From Cruorifilaria tuberocauda (Eukaryota > Nematoda > Chromadorea > Rhabditida > Onchocercidae): DNA of 34,439 nucleotides. The notes under the pieces are model-generated. The model had not been told where the DNA came from. It did no database searches and saw only the letters and a list, made by a program, of their open reading frames with translations. Location: the NCBI GenBank assembly GCA_013365365.1, contig JABVXU010000563.1, forward strand, positions 1 to 34,439. Reading direction: 5' to 3'. The position numbers and the translations under genes are program-made. Each line of letters opens with the position of its first letter. Positions within the stretch are counted from its first letter, which is position 1. Below are positions 32,538 to 34,439 of this stretch, piece after piece.

Positions 32538-34349
32538 CTATCTTATTAATTTTTTAATTGATGGTAAGAAATCATTAGATAATGGTGCTGCGAATATTTG
32601 CGATACACCGCAATCAGATGGACAATAGGTTGCTGGTTGACCTGAAAAAGGAAAAATTCACAGCAATTTTTTAGCTCATCCAAACTGGTTTTTGAGAAAA
32701 TGAAATTATGATTAAAATTTTTTGGAAATTTAAGGACAGATAAATCGACAAACCTGGTTCACCAGGTGGTCCCCATGGCCCTTCATCACCTTTCTTTCCA
32801 TATCGTCCTGGTGGACCGACAGGACCAATAATACCGGGTTTTCCGGCAAAACCAGATTCTTTAGCTGGTTTGCCGCGTACTCCAATAGGTCCTTTTGGTC
32901 CAGGTGGACCAAGTGGTCCTTTCGGTCCCTTAATTCCAGTACCAGATACGACTGCTTCACCGGCTGGTCCCGGAAGGCCAGCAGGTCCTTTGGGACCAGG
33001 TGATCCTGGTGCACCAGGCTCACCTGGTGGTCCATGTTCTCCTGGTAAACCAGGTGGACCTGGCTCTCCGGCACTGCCAGATTCTCCAGGTTGTCCACGT
33101 TCACCTTGCAATCCTCTAAAATAGAATGTACTTTGATAAAAACGTAAAAAAGTAACGATGTGAGTTTAGCCTACTGAAAATTCTTTAAAATTTAATAATT
33201 ATTTAATTTTCCACACAAATATCAAAAAATAAGTTTCATGCAAAAAAAAAGTCAACTCTGATGAATGACCTCTGTCCAGGTGGTCCAGCAGGACAAATTG
33301 AACATGGTAATTCTTCTTCCGGTGTAAGCTCTATATCATAACCATCATCACCTGCTGCTCCTGGATTACCTGTCATTCCCGGTACTCCATCCTCTCCAGC
33401 TGGTCCACTTAGACCAGGTGGACCTATAGGGCATCTAAAATTTTGAACTTATTCAATACTATCCTTTCAGGTCTTATAATTCAATGTTAATTTTCATGCG
33501 AGAAAAAAAAAACTTTAGCTTTTAGGAAATTATTAGGAAGTTAGAAGTAATCAATACGTAGGATTTAAATTTACTTCAAACATTCCTTTCTACCTTTTTA
33601 AAATTCTTGAATTAAATTTTTTGAAAATGAATTTCTTGAAACTATCCTATAAACTTCTTGAATTGAAAAAATCATTTTACTAGAGTAAAATCTTCGAAGA
33701 ATACTTTAATTCCTCAAATTTTAATGAGCAACGAACCCGAGTTGCGTACACCCTGAACATATCACCTGTTTATTGCTACGAAAAATTTGTAATTGCGAAC
33801 GGCGCTTTCGTGAAATTACCGCCACTCCAATTTCCTGCACCGTTTTCATTTCTGCCCATATTTTATTCAATTTCTCCTTGAAAAAGCAACGAATGATTTA
33901 ATCGAGAGTAAAACAAAAATCTTTTCATAAAAAAAAAGAAATGTAAACATTTCGTGGAAAACAAAATGAAAATGTAAAATACTTAAATTGAACTGGAATA
34001 GTTGAAGTGAAATTAAATTTAAAAAGTTAAATTTCAATTTATATTTCATATTTTAATTTTATTTTGTCTTTTATTTCAAAAAAAGAAAATATCAATATAT
34101 TGCTGATTAAATTAAATTCCAATTTATGTTATAAATTTTTATTTCATTTTTTAAACTCCATTTTAAATGATTTTTTGAATCATTTCAATTTCTTACTTTA
34201 AAATTAGCCGATTTTGTGATAGCATATGAGCGTTCACGTTCAGCTTTTAAATAAATTGTTGGTATAGCAAATAGTAATAGAATAACTGTTATCGTACTAA
34301 ATATTGTTGTTCCAATTGCTAAATGATGAAAATAATCCTCGATTGACAT
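32538..34349 (-). CDS. Nematode cuticle collagen, complete, five exons
   Basis: Exons: complement(34197..34349), (33752..33876), (33270..33434), (32754..33115), (32538..32641); they join in frame to 302 residues, typical for the family. These proteins trimerise in hypodermal cells and are secreted to form the worm cuticle. Order: hydrophobic N-terminal anchor (about 11-33), a KIWAEM segment like the conserved N-terminal block (56-61), a SRKRRS convertase site (73-78), cysteines C91 and C94, Gly-X-Y from 97 to 124, an interruption with CSIC (137-140), Gly-X-Y from 143 with short breaks near EAVVSGTG and KPAKES, then YCPSDCG (274-280) and a 22-residue tail. Exon 2 uses a TTCAAG acceptor. The gene is convergent with the receptor exons. 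Which collagen group it belongs to is not certain. Confidence 0.95.
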
Positions 34350-34358
34350 TTTCCTGAA
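34350..34358 (-). promoter_or_regulatory. Probable spliced-leader acceptor of the collagen mRNA
   Basis: On the minus strand AATTTCAG is followed by GAAA and then the ATG at 34349. No exon is needed upstream, and a consensus acceptor 4 bases before a start codon is what SL trans-splicing leaves in nematodes. An untranslated 5' exon outside the window is the alternative. Confidence 0.65.
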
Positions 34359-34439
34359 ATTCATTTTTAAAAGAATTTTTTTTCTTTTCGGATTATGATA
34401 TTATCATTTAAATTATCATATCGTCATTTAAATTATTAT

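Overview
This is an AT-rich animal genomic window, almost certainly from a nematode. The evidence is a cuticle collagen with the nematode-specific domain plan, a nematode-type RNA polymerase II largest subunit, a spliced-leader-type acceptor 4 bases ahead of the collagen start codon, and short introns ending in TTTCAG-like acceptors. The heavily introned gene structure, extreme AT content and many minisatellites fit a clade III (filarial-like) worm better than Caenorhabditis. That narrower placement is inference; no species can be named from the sequence alone.

Layout. (1) About 1-13.5 kb holds no gene I can support. It is AT-rich DNA with many unrelated tandem repeats: a 140-bp duplication, a 154-bp-spaced duplication carrying a perfect 27-bp hairpin, a TTTA-rich block, 42-, 41-, 85-, 69-, 42-, 36- and 80-bp arrays, and alternating purine/pyrimidine tracts. 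(2) 13.49-13.82 kb is a nested repeat lying 130-460 bp ahead of the next gene, with five copies of TACGTGAATAAC. (3) 13,950-25,995 (+) is the complete gene for RNA polymerase II subunit RPB1 (ama-1). I reconstructed 35 exons that join in frame into 1,870 residues, ending in a heptad-repeat C-terminal domain (CTD) split over ten exons. (4) 26.5-26.8 kb has a short orphan reading frame. (5) 28,839-29,934 (-) is a two-exon gene for a secreted Cys/Pro/Gln-rich protein with two proprotein-convertase-like sites and an upstream TATA box. (6) 31,617-32,185 (+) holds the first two exons of a nicotinic acetylcholine receptor subunit. No later exon is visible in the window. (7) 32,538-34,349 (-) is a complete five-exon cuticle collagen gene.

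The genes are not an operon: they lie on both strands with kilobase spacing and have unrelated roles (transcription, secreted peptide or structural protein, neuromuscular signalling, cuticle). The points most worth following up are the heptad-registered exon structure of the CTD, a GC-AG intron required inside ama-1, the repeated motif in its 5' flank, the receptor gene cut off by (or hosting) the antisense collagen, and the unrecognised secreted precursor.
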